Of a stretch of 14,597 bases of DNA, positions 12,634 to 14,597 are shown piece after piece (the stretch's first letter is position 1; every line of letters begins with the position of its first letter). The notes beneath the pieces were generated by a model. The model was not told the DNA's origin. It did no database searches and saw only the letters and a list, made by a program, of their open reading frames with translations. The stretch lies in assembly GCA_964431685.1 (NCBI GenBank), contig CAYSLA010000081.1, positions 1 through 14,597 on the forward strand, in the 5' to 3' direction. The position numbers and the translations under genes are program-made. Origin of the DNA: CAYSLA01 sp964431685. GTDB lineage: Bacteria; Armatimonadota; UBA5829.

Positions 12634-14355
12634 ATGTATCATCTTTCGAGGCAGTCGGCTGGAAAGCTTGCCTCGGCGGTTTGTGCGGCAGGTTTGCTGG
12701 TCGCCATGACTGCCGGTGGGGTGGTTGCTGACAGTGGAATAACGATAAATGTCAGGGACGTTGCCCTAAAGGAAGTTCTCAATCTGCTCACAAGGCAGAG
12801 CAAGGTCAATATTGTCATTGCTGACGAGACCAAACTCGAGAAGAGGATCACGGCATCCCTCGCCGATGTATCTCTGGACAAGGCTTTCGAGTATCTGGTT
12901 AAGGGCTCCGGGGTAGACTTCACGAAACTCGACGACGGTACATACATCGTCGGTGGGTCAATGGCATTCCAGCCGGTGGTGTCGATGACCGATGTCAGGG
13001 AGTCGCTGCCTCCAATTGAGATCGATCTGCCAGTGACGCCCGTGGAGGCACTGCCGCCGGTGTCCAATGTAACTACCACCCCCATTGCTCTGGTTCACTC
13101 AAAGCCCAGTGAGATAATGAGGCTTCTCAACGACCCGGACGGCGGGACAATTCCTGATTTGTTTGGTCCCGGAAGTACGGTCAGGAACACGTCATCGAGA
13201 AACCGAAGAACCAGGTCTGGCGGAATTACCATTATGGACAACCGTGGAGGAGCGTATGATCCGGTCAACCGGACGCATACTCAGTTCTACCAGCCGGTTG
13301 TCCCAACCGTCGATCCCAGAGGAGATGACTACACCGCCAGGAGAAGCGTTGAGCCCAGCCTAACCGCCCAGCAGTTTGCCGCGCCTGGTGCGGCAATTCC
13401 CGGAATGCCGGCGGGTCTGGCGCCCCCGACGGCCCCGGCGGCTGCACCTGCCGTGGGCCGTCCCACTGTAGGAACTCCTGGCGCGACCGGCACATCAGGG
13501 AGCTTCCTTTGGCCTGACGGTATTGAAGATGCCAGGCCCTTCGATCTGCTCAACTTCATCCTGGTGAAGGGCACGATGGAGGGGATTGAGGAGTTCAAGA
13601 ACATCGTTCACAAACTCGATATTCCCCCAAAGCAGGTGCAGATCAAGGCGGATTTTGTTGAGGTCAAGACGACTGACATTGAGCGATTCGGCATAGACTG
13701 GAGTCTGCAGAGGCTCAACGAGTCGTTCAACACTGCTTTCTCACCGTCTGGCAATGTGGTTGTGGGGTTCGCAACGGGTAACCTTACGGCCAGCATCAGG
13801 GCACAGCTATCGCGCGACGTCGGGCGAATCATAAACTCACCGATCATCTCCACTATGAACAACCAGACCGCGTCGATTTCCATCAGCACTGAAATACCCT
13901 ATTGGGTTACTACGACCACCGTGGATGAAGGCACCGTCATATCCAATTCCACACCGGAGTTCATCAGCATAGACAGTATGCTGGAGGTTCAGCCGCGGGT
14001 CAACGGCGATGGTTCCATCACTATGATGCTTGCCCCACAGGTGTCCGACACTGGTAACCTGGTGACCGGGCCGGATGGGCAGTCCATCCCCGAGCAAAGA
14101 AGCGAGCAGTTGTGGACAATGAGGCGTCTTCGCAATGGCGAGACCATTGTAGTGGGTGGGTTCGTCCGGAAGAACGACTCCAACAGCTACCAGAAGATAC
14201 CGATTCTTGCCGATCTTCCGATCGTCGGCAGCCTTTTCCGCACCGCTGCTAACTCCAAAGAAGACAGAGAACTGCTGATATTCGTTACGGCCACGGTGCT
14301 GCCGGACGATGAGGTGCAGCTTGGTGGCGGACCCGGCGGAGGGCTTGTACCCTAG
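12634..14355 (+). CDS. pilQ: PilQ/GspD-family outer-membrane secretin
   Basis: Secretins form the outer-membrane gate through which the pilus (or a type II substrate) passes. The 573-residue product has a signal peptide (about 1-32), an STN/N0 domain (35-107, GITINVRDVALKEVLNLLTR), and a secretin_N (N1) module starting TTPIALVHSKPSEIMRLL (148-165) and resuming at about 300-332 (RPFDLLNFILVKGTMEGIEEF ... HKLDIPPKQV). Between these halves lies an insertion of about 130 residues, Arg/Ser then Pro/Ala rich. The C-terminal secretin domain (about 336-556) carries QIKADFVEV, NSPIISTMNNQTASI, RNGETIVVGG, the family signature KIPILADLPIVGSLFR (521-536) and ELLIFVTATVL (546-556). There are no AMIN domains, unlike proteobacterial PilQ. 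GGAGGG (12624-12629) precedes ATG 12634. The pilMNO context favours a pilus over a type II secretin. Confidence 0.95.
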   Translation: MYHLSRQSAGKLASAVCAAGLLVAMTAGGVVADSGITINVRDVALKEVLNLLTRQSKVNIVIADETKLEKRITASLADVSLDKAFEYLVKGSGVDFTKLDDGTYIVGGSMAFQPVVSMTDVRESLPPIEIDLPVTPVEALPPVSNVTTTPIALVHSKPSEIMRLLNDPDGGTIPDLFGPGSTVRNTSSRNRRTRSGGITIMDNRGGAYDPVNRTHTQFYQPVVPTVDPRGDDYTARRSVEPSLTAQQFAAPGAAIPGMPAGLAPPTAPAAAPAVGRPTVGTPGATGTSGSFLWPDGIEDARPFDLLNFILVKGTMEGIEEFKNIVHKLDIPPKQVQIKADFVEVKTTDIERFGIDWSLQRLNESFNTAFSPSGNVVVGFATGNLTASIRAQLSRDVGRIINSPIISTMNNQTASISISTEIPYWVTTTTVDEGTVISNSTPEFISIDSMLEVQPRVNGDGSITMMLAPQVSDTGNLVTGPDGQSIPEQRSEQLWTMRRLRNGETIVVGGFVRKNDSNSYQKIPILADLPIVGSLFRTAANSKEDRELLIFVTATVLPDDEVQLGGGPGGGLVP

Positions 14356-14369
14356 CCCGAATAATTCAT

Positions 14370-14451
14370 GTCATTTCGACCGCAGGGAGAAATCTCCGTT
14401 GCGATGGTGAGCCCTGAATCGGGTTCAGGGGACAGTGTGCGGGACAATCGT
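14370..14451. repeat. Dispersed repeat, GTCATTTCGAC type, with CCCTGAA palindrome
   Basis: It begins GTCATTTCGAC (14370-14380) and contains ATTTC...GAAAT arms. It also holds a 7-bp stem CCCTGAA (14412-14418), loop TCGGG, TTCAGGG (14424-14430), and ends near the 12-mer shared with 7091-7102. Confidence 0.65.
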
Positions 14452-14489
14452 GCTTCTCGTGAATTATCCGAGCTAGACGTGTTTCTATG

Positions 14490-14556
14490 GTCATTCCGAG
14501 CAACGCGAGGAATATCCGCTGCGGCGGCGAGATTTTCCACTCCGTTCCAGAATGAC
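14490..14556. repeat. Dispersed repeat bounded by GTCATTC/GAATGAC
   Basis: GTCATTC (14490-14496) and GAATGAC (14550-14556) are perfect inverted ends of a 67-bp element containing a smaller ATTCC...GGAAT arm pair. The start, TCATTCCGAG, is a diverged version of the copy starting at 14370. It is non-coding and carries no transposase, so it looks like a miniature or REP-like repeat. Confidence 0.65.
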
Positions 14557-14597
14557 GGTGGCGGTGCCGGTGCGGTGGCATTAGACTTGGATTGATG

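Larger units (their letters stand above)
14356..14597. other. Gene-free repeat region after pilQ
   Basis: The 242 bp after pilQ contain two dispersed palindromic repeats and no convincing gene. A 75-codon frame (14368-14595) runs through the repeats and is not protein-like. No hairpin with a T tract marks the operon end. Confidence 0.7.

Noticed and set aside
14368..14595. 75-codon frame downstream of pilQ
   Set aside because: It is translated from two dispersed repeats and its sequence is typical of such repeats.

Overview
The window reads as bacterial chromosome, moderately GC-rich and almost entirely coding on the + strand. It belongs to a diderm, because it encodes an outer-membrane secretin and the inner-membrane alignment complex that serves it. 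Long Gly/Pro/Met low-complexity tails, very large secreted beta-propeller proteins and short palindromic intergenic repeats (TCCTGAA-n5-TTCAGGA; TCATTCCGAGC...GAGGAAT) suggest a non-proteobacterial lineage. Armatimonadota is my best guess, but that is an inference from style and not a marker-based assignment.

Layout. (1) Positions 1-6896 hold the 3' part of a giant secreted multidomain protein (about 2,300 residues visible, 5' end outside the window). It has two golvesin/Xly-like carbohydrate-binding-type domains, an eight-motif PQQ/BamB-like beta-propeller with the second golvesin-like domain spliced into it, two EF-hand-like calcium loops, and a C-terminal set of Trp-rich sialidase-like propeller motifs. 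(2) Positions 6897-7285 are intergenic, with palindromic repeats followed by a good extended -10 promoter. (3) Positions 7286-11511 are a tight pilM-pilN-pilO-pilP/gspC-like operon. (4) Positions 11512-11741 are an untranslated stretch with a perfect TATAAT hexamer. (5) Positions 11742-12548 encode a small secreted STN-domain protein with a Gly/Tyr/Ser tail. (6) Positions 12634-14355 encode the PilQ/GspD secretin. (7) Positions 14356-14597 hold two more copies of dispersed palindromic repeats and no gene.

How the genes work together. PilM is an actin-like cytoplasmic protein that binds the INLLP N-terminus of PilN. PilN and PilO are bitopic inner-membrane proteins forming the periplasmic ring, and the PilP/GspC-like protein bridges to the secretin PilQ. 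This is the alignment subcomplex of a type IV pilus (or closely related type II secretion) machine. The pilin, ATPases, platform protein and prepilin peptidase are not in the window.

Most unusual points: a roughly 220-residue acidic, aromatic-dotted insertion inside PilM; related Pro/Gly/Met tails on three consecutive alignment proteins; a stand-alone paralogue of the PilQ N-terminal half whose homology stops where PilQ has its long insertion and is replaced by a YGGMSGG-repeat tail; and the adjacency of a giant calcium-loop beta-propeller protein, which invites comparison with the PilY1 tip adhesin.
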